Shown here piece after piece: positions 1-6,984 of a stretch of DNA of 64,000 nt (positions are counted from its first letter, which is position 1; every line of letters starts with the position of its first letter). Origin of the DNA: Promicromonospora sp. MEB111 (GTDB lineage: Bacteria > Actinomycetota > Actinomycetes > Actinomycetales > Cellulomonadaceae); NCBI RefSeq assembly GCF_030209445.1, contig NZ_JARVSD010000004.1, forward strand, positions 124,001 to 188,000, read 5' to 3'. The position numbers and the translations under genes were made by a program. The notes under the pieces were generated by a model that was given only the letters and a program-made list of their open reading frames with translations, was not told the DNA's origin and ran no database searches.

Positions 1-837
1 GCGGCCGGACGGCCAGTAGTGCCCGCCGAGCGCGAGGAAGATCTGGTCGTTGCCCTTGATGAGACGGTCCCACAGGCGCCGGCCGTTGTCGGAGAGGTGG
101 GCCAGGCCGTCGTCCTCGGCCCAGACGAGGTCGTGGGTGGTGAGGATCGCGGGCAGCTCGCGGTGCTCGTCCAGCACGCCCTGGGTCCAGGCGAGCCCGG
201 CGTCGGACAGGCGCCAGTCCAGCGCCAGGACCAGCCACTCCCGCCCGCCGCCGCGGACCACGTGGTAGCTGTTGTAGCCGTCGGGGGAGGAGCCGCCGTA
301 GGTCTCCATCCGGGAGAAGCGCTGCGGCCCGAACGTACGCAGGTACGGGGAGTCGCCGCGCTGGTCGTCACCGCTGACGTCGTGGTTGCCGGCCAGCACG
401 CTGTACGGCAGCCGGCCGGCGGCGTCGAACGCGCGGCTCGCCGCGCGCATCTCGGTGGCCGTGCCGTGCTCCGTCACGTCGCCGAGCTGGGTCATGAACA
501 CGATGTTGTCCTGCGCGCGTTCGCGCACCAGGTGCCGCAGCGTCGCGCGGACGGGCTCGGCGTCGGAGCCGCCGTCGTCCAGCAGGTACTGCGTGTCGGG
601 CAGGACGGCGATCGTGAACCGCGCGGCGGCCGCGTCGGGGCGGCCGCCGTTCGAGGAGGCCGACGACGGCGCGGCCGCCGCCGACGTCGTGCCGGCGGCC
701 GCGGCGGCCGCCGAGAGGACCGGGACGGCCGCGGCCGCCTGGAGCAGGGAGCGGCGAGAGAGCTTGTTTTCCACGGGCCGATCGTGGCCGCGCTTGTTGG
801 CCCCGGGGTGACGCGGGGCCGAACGGCGGCTGACCAT
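1..837 (-). CDS. Tat-exported calcineurin-like metallophosphoesterase, 3' end outside window
   Basis: The protein runs off the left edge with 279 codons visible. A twin-arginine signal (SRRSLLQ followed by an Ala-rich hydrophobic stretch, about residues 28-50) indicates folded export. The mature part shows metallophosphoesterase motifs in order: PDTQ, GDVTEHG, GNHD, a later TTHD and GGHYW. It therefore probably hydrolyses phosphoesters outside the cell with a two-metal centre; the substrate is unknown. I give the ATG at 837. A GTG at 774, directly before the twin-arginine motif, is an equally plausible start. Not placed in an operon; the next gene to the right is divergent. Confidence 0.8.
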   Translation of the reverse strand, partial: MVSRRSAPRHPGANKRGHDRPVENKLSRRSLLQAAAAVPVLSAAAAAAGTTSAAAAPSSASSNGGRPDAAAARFTIAVLPDTQYLLDDGGSDAEPVRATLRHLVRERAQDNIVFMTQLGDVTEHGTATEMRAASRAFDAAGRLPYSVLAGNHDVSGDDQRGDSPYLRTFGPQRFSRMETYGGSSPDGYNSYHVVRGGGREWLVLALDWRLSDAGLAWTQGVLDEHRELPAILTTHDLVWAEDDGLAHLSDNGRRLWDRLIKGNDQIFLALGGHYWPSGR

Positions 838-980
838 TGGGCTGAACGGTCCCCGGCCGTAGGCGGGCCGCGTGGGTTCCGCGCGCGGCGACCACCCGCC
901 GAACGTAGCCTCTGAGCACGTTCGGCCCACCCGACGACGGGAGCGCGCGTGGCGACGGACAACGGCTCGGGAGCCCACCG

Positions 981-1814
981 ATGACTGCCGTGGGCGACGC
1001 GATCGCGCAGTTCTTCTCGACGGACGACCTGGACGGCTGGGACGCCCTCCTGGCCGTCCTGACCCTGCTGGCCACCTGGCTGGCGACCCGGTACGCGCGC
1101 CGCGCGGCGCTCGCGGCGACGGCGCGGATCAAGGGGCTGCACCCGCAGGTCCGGGACGCGGTGGTGCGTGCCCTGCACTATCTCGTGCTGCTGGCGGGCA
1201 TCGGGGTGGCGCTCGGGTTCCTCGGCGCGCAGACCCAGCCGATCCTCACCGTGGCGGTCGTGGTCGGCATCGTGGTGGTCCTGACCGCGCGGGGCCTGGC
1301 CGACAACTTCGGCGCCGGGATCGTGCTGCAGACCAGGATGCCGGTCGTGGTGGGCGACGAGATGGCGTTCGGCTCGTGGGTGGGCACCGTCAAGGAGCTC
1401 AACAACCGCACCGTGGTCCTGGAGACGTACGACGGCGTGCAGGTGCACGTCCCCAACTCCCTGGTGATCGCCGAGCCGCTCGTGAACGGGTCCGCGCCGG
1501 GAGCCCGCCGCAGCGAGGTCGAGGTGCGGCTCGCGGACCTGCGCGACGACGAGACCGACGGTGTGCTGCTGGCTGTGTCGGCCGTGCCCGGCGTGCTGCT
1601 CGCTCCGCCGCCGGACCTGCTGTACGTCGCCGCCGACCCGGCCCGGACGACGCTCCGGCTGCGGTTCTGGCACGGTCCGACGGAGGGCGCCGCCGTGTCG
1701 TCGGCGACCGTCGCCGCCCTGGGCGCCGCGCTCCGCCCGCGCGCTGCCGCCTGGGCGGTGGACGCTCCTCCGCCCGCGGACGTCGAGCGACGGGTCCCGC
1801 CGCCGGCCGTGTGA
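981..1814 (+). CDS. Small-conductance mechanosensitive channel (MscS family)
   Basis: This 277-residue membrane protein has three hydrophobic segments (about residues 20-40, 65-85 and 87-105). They are followed by the MscS beta domain with the signature run of glycines and small residues, the 'VVVGDEMAFGSWVGTV' region and 'VHVPNSLVI'. That layout matches short MscS channels that open under membrane tension to release solutes during hypo-osmotic shock. The ATG follows a GGGAG motif. A Pro/Ala-rich tail ends the protein. It lies between a divergent phosphoesterase and a DUF1269 gene and is probably a single transcription unit. Confidence 0.85.
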   Translation: MTAVGDAIAQFFSTDDLDGWDALLAVLTLLATWLATRYARRAALAATARIKGLHPQVRDAVVRALHYLVLLAGIGVALGFLGAQTQPILTVAVVVGIVVVLTARGLADNFGAGIVLQTRMPVVVGDEMAFGSWVGTVKELNNRTVVLETYDGVQVHVPNSLVIAEPLVNGSAPGARRSEVEVRLADLRDDETDGVLLAVSAVPGVLLAPPPDLLYVAADPARTTLRLRFWHGPTEGAAVSSATVAALGAALRPRAAAWAVDAPPPADVERRVPPPAV

Positions 1815-1938
1815 CGTGCGGTCGCGGCCTCCGTGCGCGTGCCCGGGCCACGTCGCGGTTCGGCAGGCGCGGCAGGCACCCCGGTGCGACGATCGAGAGG
1901 CGGGGGCCTCGATGGTGCCAGGAGGATGAGGATCAACG

Positions 1939-2424
1939 ATGACCACGTTCACCGTGTGGAAGTTCGACGACCCCGACGGCGCGCAGGCCGCGGCGGGGAA
2001 CCTCAAGCAGGCCGCGTCGGAAGGGCTGATCACGGTGGTCGACCACGCCGTGGTGTCCTGGCCCGTCGGGCAGGCGACCCCCACCACCAAGCAGGCCCAC
2101 GAGAACGAGTGGCGCGGCACCGGATGGGGCGCGTTCTGGGGGCTGCTCCTGGGCACGCTGTTCTTCATGCCGCTCATCGGCGCGGCCGCGGGTGCGGCGA
2201 TCGGCGCCCTGGCGAAACATACCGAGGCGGTGGGCATCGACCGCACCCAGCTCGAGACGATCCGGGAGCAGGTCACGGTCGGTACGTCGGCGCTGTTCGC
2301 CGTGACCCAGGACGGCGACATCGACCGGGTGGGCGAACGGTTCCACGGCATGCGGGGCAAGCTGATCGCGACCAACCTCACCGAGGCGGAGCGGTCGACG
2401 CTGCTGGAGACGTTCGGGAGCTGA
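1939..2424 (+). CDS. DUF1269 family membrane-associated protein
   Basis: The 161-residue protein opens with the MTTFTVWKFDD pattern of the DUF1269 family. It contains one Gly/Ala-rich hydrophobic hairpin (about residues 57-90) flanked by soluble halves. The function of the family is unknown; members are often stress-associated in actinobacteria. A strong AGGAGG-type ribosome site lies 12-18 bases before the ATG. The gene stands alone and is followed by the hairpin at 2523-2557. Confidence 0.8.
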   Translation: MTTFTVWKFDDPDGAQAAAGNLKQAASEGLITVVDHAVVSWPVGQATPTTKQAHENEWRGTGWGAFWGLLLGTLFFMPLIGAAAGAAIGALAKHTEAVGIDRTQLETIREQVTVGTSALFAVTQDGDIDRVGERFHGMRGKLIATNLTEAERSTLLETFGS

Positions 2425-2482
2425 CCTGTTCTCGGCGCCTTTATGCGTGCGCTGATGAATTGTCCAGCCGGACGTCAAAGAA

Positions 2483-2516
2483 TGCGTGGACGCAATGATG
2501 GTTGCGTGCGACGCAA
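2483..2516. repeat. Two short inverted repeats TGCGT-n-ACGCA
   Basis: TGCGT-GG-ACGCA (2483-2494) and TTGCGT-GCG-ACGCAA (2502-2516) lie 7 bases apart, between the DUF1269 stop and the terminator hairpin. The repetition suggests paired binding sites or small stem-loops. No regulator can be assigned. Confidence 0.45.
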
Positions 2517-2522
2517 AAGCAG

Positions 2523-2557
2523 GAACTCCCCTCGCGGAATTTCAGCGAGGGGAGTTC
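2523..2557. terminator. Bidirectional hairpin terminator
   Basis: The arms GAACTCCCCTCGC and GCGAGGGGAGTTC pair perfectly over 13 bp around a 9-base loop. It lies after the DUF1269 gene on the plus strand and about 80 bases after the small-peptide gene on the minus strand, so it can serve both. Confidence 0.75.
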
Positions 2558-2635
2558 GTCTGCTGGGGGAGTGAATCCAGCTACGCGACCGGCGGCCCGC
2601 GTCGGGGCCCGCCGGATCAGCGGCTCAGCACCAGG

Positions 2636-2719
2636 TCAGAGACCCAGCAGGCACAGGATCTGCTCGAGGGTCAGGCCCAGGTTGTCGAGCAGGGTCGAGA
2701 TGATGTCAACGAGGCTCAT
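2636..2719 (-). CDS. 27-residue hydrophobic amphipathic peptide
   Basis: This free-standing micro-gene encodes 27 residues. It starts MSLVDIIS and ends EQILCLLGL, has 9 leucines, four isoleucines, three acidic residues and no Lys or Arg. The pattern would form an anionic amphipathic helix. Support for a real gene is the full set of signals in line: -35 TTGCAC, 17-base spacer, -10 TAACGT, an AAAGGAAG ribosome site 6 bases before the ATG, and a strong hairpin downstream. I do not recognise a family. A membrane-active, signalling or leaderless-bacteriocin-like peptide is possible; no export, modification or immunity genes are adjacent. Confidence 0.6.
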   Translation of the reverse strand: MSLVDIISTLLDNLGLTLEQILCLLGL

Positions 2720-2791
2720 GAGAGCTTCCTTTCAATGGGTACGGGAAATCACCGGTCGATATCGGTGAGCGGAACAGTGTTCGCGTTCCAT

Positions 2792-2820
2792 ACGTTAAGT
2801 AGGCGACACGGACAGTGCAA
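2792..2820 (-). promoter_or_regulatory. Promoter of the 27-residue peptide gene
   Basis: Read on the minus strand, TTGCAC (2820-2815) and TAACGT (2797-2792) are separated by 17 bases, close to the housekeeping sigma consensus. The predicted leader is about 65-70 bases. Just downstream lies the palindrome GAACAGTGTTC (2772-2782), a possible operator. Confidence 0.55.
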
Positions 2821-2855
2821 CGTGAATGGGATATTAGTGTTTAAAGCGCGAGATT

Positions 2856-2872
2856 GTTAGCGTTGTGCTAAC
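2856..2872. promoter_or_regulatory. Inverted repeat GTTAGC-N5-GCTAAC
   Basis: Perfect 6-bp arms with a 5-base spacer in the AT-rich stretch between the peptide gene and the LysE gene. It could be an operator for either. No cognate regulator is evident nearby. Confidence 0.35.
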
Positions 2873-2943
2873 GAGCGGGTCCAGGTCGTGCCGGCCATGG
2901 AACGCCGTCCGGCGGCGCCGGGTGTGCCCGTACGCTGACCGCC

Positions 2944-3570
2944 GTGCCGTTCTCCCTCTGGCTCGCCCTCGTCGGGGCGGGCGTCCTGATCTCCCTCACG
3001 CCCGGCGCGGGCGCGATCAACACCATGTCGAACGCCATGGCGTCCGGCTGGGCGCGCTCGATCTGGGGGATCCTCGGCCAGCAGGCGGCGCTGCTCGTCC
3101 ACCTCGTGATCGTGGCGGCGGGCGTGGGCGTGCTCGTCGCGAGCACGCCGTGGCTCTTCGACACCATCCGCTACGCCGGCGCGGCGTACCTGGTCTACCT
3201 CGGCGTGCGGCAGTTTCTGGCCCGGACCGGTCCCGGGGCGGACGCCGTCGGCGGCGCCCGGCTGCCCGAGCCCGCCGGGTCGATGTTCCGGCGCGGACTC
3301 CTGGTCAACCTGATGAACCCGAAGGCGGTCGTGTTCTTCCTCGCGTTCGTCCCGCAGTTCGTGCAGCCGGACCGCCCGCTGCTCGGTCAGTACGCGGTGC
3401 TCGCCGCGACCGTCGTCGTCATCGACGTCGTGGTCATGTGGTTCTTCTTCGCCACGACCGCCCGCGGGCTCGGCCGGCTGACCGCGGGCGAGGCGGGGTC
3501 ACGGGTCGTCAACCGCGTGTTCGGCAGCCTGTTCGTGGGCGTTGGCGTGCTGCTCGCCGTGATGCACTGA
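2944..3570 (+). CDS. LysE/RhtB family amino-acid exporter
   Basis: The 208-residue integral membrane protein has the LysE signature near its N terminus (SLTPGAGAINTM). It also has about six hydrophobic segments and the conserved 'LLVNLMNPKAVVFF' loop. Family members export amino acids or their derivatives using the proton gradient; the substrate here is unknown. The GTG has no ribosome site but sits 7 bases after TACGCT, a -10-like hexamer, so the transcript may be leaderless. Single gene. Confidence 0.85.
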   Translation: MPFSLWLALVGAGVLISLTPGAGAINTMSNAMASGWARSIWGILGQQAALLVHLVIVAAGVGVLVASTPWLFDTIRYAGAAYLVYLGVRQFLARTGPGADAVGGARLPEPAGSMFRRGLLVNLMNPKAVVFFLAFVPQFVQPDRPLLGQYAVLAATVVVIDVVVMWFFFATTARGLGRLTAGEAGSRVVNRVFGSLFVGVGVLLAVMH

Positions 3571-3880
3571 CCCTGCGGTGTGCTCTGGCCGCGACGCGGC
3601 GGCCTGGCCCGATGGTTGATTCCACGGGGTCGGTGGTCGTAGGAGGTCAGGCTGTGGCGGCGGCGTGCTTGGTGCGGCGATGCCTGTCCTGCGCCTGGAC
3701 GCCCTGCGACCCGGTGGTGCCGAGCTCCCGATATGCGGTGATCGACGAGACGGACGGGCAGATCTGGGCCGCTGGTTGCCGACTCCAGGACCTGCCCTCA
3801 AGGCGAGCAGCCGATTCTGCTGTTGGCAGATCCGGCCCGTTCGGCGAGCGGTGCGAACGGGTGTGCCATATGTTGATGGC
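3571..3880. other. 310-base intergenic stretch, nothing definite
   Basis: I see no convincing gene, RNA or repeat here. The minus strand stays open and reads like a protein tail, but it has no start, ribosome site or recognisable motif. A -10-like TATGTT at 3869-3874 lies 6 bases before the HNH gene's ATG. Confidence 0.4.
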
Positions 3881-5767
3881 ATGACGCGAACGGGTGAGGT
3901 GCTGATGGCGGCGGGCGAGCAGCCTGCTCGATCGGTGCTGCCCGACGGTGCTCCGCAGCGCGGTGGTGCGCCGCAGCACGGTGGTGGCGTGTCGTCCGGT
4001 GCGCCCGCGCCCGCGGGAGTGGTCGACGTGGCGGGTGTGCGGGCGGTGCGGGAGTTGCTGGCGGGCATGATCCTGCCCGGTGCCACTGACACCGGGCCGG
4101 GTGTTCTTGTCTCCGGTGCGGTGCAGGCCGAGTGGGTGGACCTGCTTGGTGAGTTGGAGGCCGTGAAGGACACGGTCACCGCGACCCAAGCCCGGCTGGC
4201 GGTCGCGTTGGACGAGGCGACCCGGACCGAGGAGGCCCGGCAGAGCATCCGGTCCGAGCGTCGCGGACGCGGTGTCCCGAACCAGGTCGGTGCTGCGTTG
4301 CGGGTGAGCCCGCATGCGGGGGCGGGGTTTGTGAGCACGTCCCGGGTCTGGGTCACGCAGATGCCCCACACCTTCAACGCCCTGCAGGCCGGGGTGCTGT
4401 CCCCGTGGCGCGCCACGCTCCTGGTCCGCGAGACCTCCCACCTGTCCCTGGAACACCGTGCCCTGATCGACGAGGAGATCTGCGGCCCGGCACACCTGGC
4501 CGAGCTGGCGAGGATGGGCACCCGCCGCCTGGTCGCCCGCATCAAGGAACTCGCGGCGCGGCTGGACGTGCACGCCTGCGTGAACCGCAACGCGCGTGCC
4601 GTGACCGAACGGCGGCTCTCCATCCGTCCGGCACCCGACCTGATGGTCTACCTCACCGCCCTGGTCCCCATGGCGCAGGGCGTCCAGGCCTACGCCCAGC
4701 TCAAGACCCACGCCGAGACGGCCAAGGCGGGCGGGGACGAACGTGGGGTCGGGCAGATCATGGCCGACACCCTGATCGAACGCACCACTGGCCGCGACCC
4801 CGGACACGCGGGTGATGTGCCGGTCACGATCAACCTGTTGGTCTCCGACGAGACCCTCCTGGCCAACGGTGACCAGCCCGGCGTGGTCCTCGAAGGCACC
4901 CCCGCAGGGGTCGGCACGGTCCCGGCCCCGATCGCCCGGAACCTGGCGGCACACGCCATCGAGACCGACACTGCGTGGCTGCGTTCGATCTACGTCAACC
5001 CCCACGGACGGTTGGTAGCGACCACGTCGACGTCCCGGTTCCACCCCCAGGGACTAGCGAGCCTCTTGAGGGCCCGGGAGCAGGGAATCTGCGCGAGCCC
5101 CTGGTGCGACGCCCCGGTCCGGCACCTGGACCACGTCACCCCGCACGCCGAGGGCGGCCCGACCAGTCTCGACAACGGGCAGGGCCTGTGTGCCCGGTGC
5201 AACCACGCCAAGCAGGCATCGGGCTGGCGACAGAAGACCACCCAGCTCGACGGCCGGCATGCGGTAGAGACCATCACCCCGACGGGGCACACGTACGTCT
5301 CGGTCGCGCCTGCACCACCGACACCCGCCAGGACCAGCGGCACGGCACCGGCCCGGAACGTGCCACGAGTGCATGACGCGGCCTCGGTTCTCGGCAAGGC
5401 ATCGGTTCTCGACGAGGCACCGGTTCTCGGCGACGCACGGGTTGGCGACACGGACCCCGGTCGTAGCTCCGCCGCGCCCGGTGACGTGTCGGTGACGGAC
5501 AAGACCGACGGCGCCCAGGGCTCACTGTCTCACCGTGACCGCACCACGACCCCGGCCTGGACCCCCGCAGTCGGCATGACCGGCCCCGCACCCGGCCACA
5601 CCCCACGCAGCCGCTACCAGATCGGCTGCCACACCACCGCCACCCACGGCACGATCGCCTACCGACCCAGCCCACCACCTCGGCAACCGCGCCCAGCTCA
5701 CGGGCCACCTGGTCGAGCCGTCGCCCGATCGCGTCGACCTGACCTCTCCTGGACTCACCCCACCTGA
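3881..5767 (+). CDS. DUF222 domain HNH endonuclease
   Basis: This 628-residue protein has a long helical DUF222 region (about residues 40-330). An HNH nuclease domain follows around residues 400-455: a CxxxxC pair, LDHV, an Asn/Asp turn, and CARCNHAKQ. The family is abundant in actinobacteria and mycobacteriophages; its biological role is unresolved, with DNA cleavage likely. The C-terminal 170 residues are Pro/Thr-rich and contain three imperfect repeats of 'SVL(G/D)xA'. I use the ATG at 3881; an ATG at 3905 has a better ribosome site (GAGG, 6 bases). The stop overlaps the convergent XRE gene by 13 bases. Confidence 0.8.
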   Translation: MTRTGEVLMAAGEQPARSVLPDGAPQRGGAPQHGGGVSSGAPAPAGVVDVAGVRAVRELLAGMILPGATDTGPGVLVSGAVQAEWVDLLGELEAVKDTVTATQARLAVALDEATRTEEARQSIRSERRGRGVPNQVGAALRVSPHAGAGFVSTSRVWVTQMPHTFNALQAGVLSPWRATLLVRETSHLSLEHRALIDEEICGPAHLAELARMGTRRLVARIKELAARLDVHACVNRNARAVTERRLSIRPAPDLMVYLTALVPMAQGVQAYAQLKTHAETAKAGGDERGVGQIMADTLIERTTGRDPGHAGDVPVTINLLVSDETLLANGDQPGVVLEGTPAGVGTVPAPIARNLAAHAIETDTAWLRSIYVNPHGRLVATTSTSRFHPQGLASLLRAREQGICASPWCDAPVRHLDHVTPHAEGGPTSLDNGQGLCARCNHAKQASGWRQKTTQLDGRHAVETITPTGHTYVSVAPAPPTPARTSGTAPARNVPRVHDAASVLGKASVLDEAPVLGDARVGDTDPGRSSAAPGDVSVTDKTDGAQGSLSHRDRTTTPAWTPAVGMTGPAPGHTPRSRYQIGCHTTATHGTIAYRPSPPPRQPRPAHGPPGRAVARSRRPDLSWTHPT

Positions 5768-6045
5768 CGCACTGCTGACCCCGCGCCCGCCCGGGCGCCG
5801 TCGGGCCGGCTGATCTCGGCCCACACCTCGTCGAGGGACAGGCCCAGCACGCCGGCGATCGCCGCGATGGTCGAGAACGCGGGCGTGGCCACGCGGCCCG
5901 ACTCGATCTTGCGCAGGGTCTCGGGCGAGACGCGGGCGTCGAGCGCGGTCTCCAGCATCGAGCGGTTCCCGCGGGCGCGACGCAGAAGGGAGCCGAGGCG
6001 CTGTCCGCGCTCGACCTCGGCGGGGGTGAGCGGCAACCTGACCAT
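5755..6045 (-). CDS. XRE-family helix-turn-helix regulator
   Basis: The 96-residue protein is essentially one HTH_3 domain: 'VSPETLRKIESGRVATPAFSTIAAIAGVLGLSLDEVW' gives the recognition and following helices. It reads away from the methionine aminopeptidase gene, and the 67-base gap between them holds an imperfect palindrome. The likely role is repression of itself and of the neighbour. Its ATG is 7 bases after TAGTAT, so translation may be leaderless. Its 3' end overlaps the convergent HNH gene by 13 bases. Confidence 0.85.
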   Translation of the reverse strand: MVRLPLTPAEVERGQRLGSLLRRARGNRSMLETALDARVSPETLRKIESGRVATPAFSTIAAIAGVLGLSLDEVWAEISRPDGARAGAGSAVRQVG

Positions 6046-6049
6046 GATG

Positions 6050-6091
6050 CCAATACTAATACCGGGATAACATGGCCGGGATAGTTATTGG
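6050..6091. promoter_or_regulatory. Imperfect palindromic operator between XRE and map genes
   Basis: The outer ends CCAATA and TATTGG pair, and each half continues with a related TA-rich sequence toward a CCGGGATA motif, which is itself directly repeated at 6062 and 6076. The element overlaps the promoters of both divergent genes and is the natural binding site for the XRE protein. Confidence 0.55.
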
Positions 6092-6112
6092 TAAGCGTGC
6101 GAAGGGCACCCC

Positions 6113-6889
6113 ATGATCGAGATCCTCAACCCTGCCGAGCTGGTCCGCGCCAAGGAGTCGGGCGCGTTGGTCGCCGGCATCCTGCGGTCGCTGCGGGACC
6201 GCGCCACGGCCGGCACCAACCTCTTGGACATCGACCGGTGGACCCGGGAGATGATCGCCGCGGCCGGGGCACAGTCCTGCTACGTCGACTACGCGCCGTC
6301 CTTCGGCCGCGGGCCGTTCGGCCACTACATCTGCACGGCCGTGAACGACGCCGTCCTGCACGGGATGCCCTACGACTACCGGCTCGCCGACGGCGACCTG
6401 CTGACGCTCGACCTCGCCGTGTCCCTCGACGGGATCGCCGCGGACTCCGCGATCAGCTTCGTGGTGGGCGGTGCCCCGGCCGCCGACGCCGAGAGTGTCG
6501 CCCTGATCGAGGTGACCGAGCGCGCGCTGGCCGCGGGGATCGCCGCCGCCGGGCCCGGGGCGCGCATCGGCGACCTGTCCCACGCCATCGGCACCGTCCT
6601 CGGCGCGGCCGGCTACCCGATCAACACGGAGTTCGGCGGGCACGGCATCGGGTCGACCATGCACCAGGACCCGCATGTCGCGAACACCGGGCGGCCCGGC
6701 CGCGGCTACCGGCTGCGCCCGGGGCTGCTGCTGGCGCTGGAGCCGTGGGTCATGGCGGACACCGACGAGCTCGTGACCGACGGCGACGGCTGGACCCTGC
6801 GCAGCGCGACCGGCTGCCGCACCGCGCACAGCGAGCACACCATCGCCATCACGGACGACGGGGCGGAGATCCTCACCCTGCCGCGGTAG
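6113..6889 (+). CDS. map: Type I methionine aminopeptidase
   Basis: The 258-residue enzyme removes the initiator methionine from nascent proteins in the cytoplasm. The pita-bread-fold landmarks are present: the catalytic His in 'AVNDAVLHGMP', the metal-binding Asp pair in 'DLAVSLDGIAADS', His in 'GGHGIGSTMHQDP', Glu in 'LALEPW' and Glu in 'SEHTIAI'. A GAAGGG ribosome site precedes the ATG. Its divergent pairing with a regulator suggests an inducible second copy rather than the housekeeping one, which usually lies beside secY and adk. That is inference. Confidence 0.9.
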   Translation: MIEILNPAELVRAKESGALVAGILRSLRDRATAGTNLLDIDRWTREMIAAAGAQSCYVDYAPSFGRGPFGHYICTAVNDAVLHGMPYDYRLADGDLLTLDLAVSLDGIAADSAISFVVGGAPAADAESVALIEVTERALAAGIAAAGPGARIGDLSHAIGTVLGAAGYPINTEFGGHGIGSTMHQDPHVANTGRPGRGYRLRPGLLLALEPWVMADTDELVTDGDGWTLRSATGCRTAHSEHTIAITDDGAEILTLPR

Positions 6890-6944
6890 CGGCCCCGGCC
6901 GCCGCCGCCCGCCGTGGCTCCCAGTCCACGAAGGAAGTACGAGC

Positions 6945-6977
6945 GGAAGCCCCCGAGGCTACGCGCGGGGGCCTTCC
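6945..6977. terminator. Terminator between convergent map and P450 genes
   Basis: GGAAGCCCCCG pairs with CGGGGGCCTTCC, with one bulged C and a 10-base loop. It lies in the 95-base gap between two convergent genes and can end both transcripts. Confidence 0.65.
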
Positions 6978-6984
6978 TCGTCGC

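Noticed and set aside
492-2381. Long minus-strand open frame crossing MscS and DUF1269
   Set aside because: Arg/Pro-rich shadow translation without motifs, overlapping three well-supported genes.
2772-2782. GAACAGTGTTC as a LexA box
   Set aside because: The half-sites are separated by 3 bases instead of the 4 required for LexA; kept only as a palindrome.
3647-3860. Minus-strand frame reading like a protein C terminus (ends RRTKHAAATA)
   Set aside because: No start codon with ribosome site, no recognisable motif, and the frame continues as a shadow of the HNH gene.
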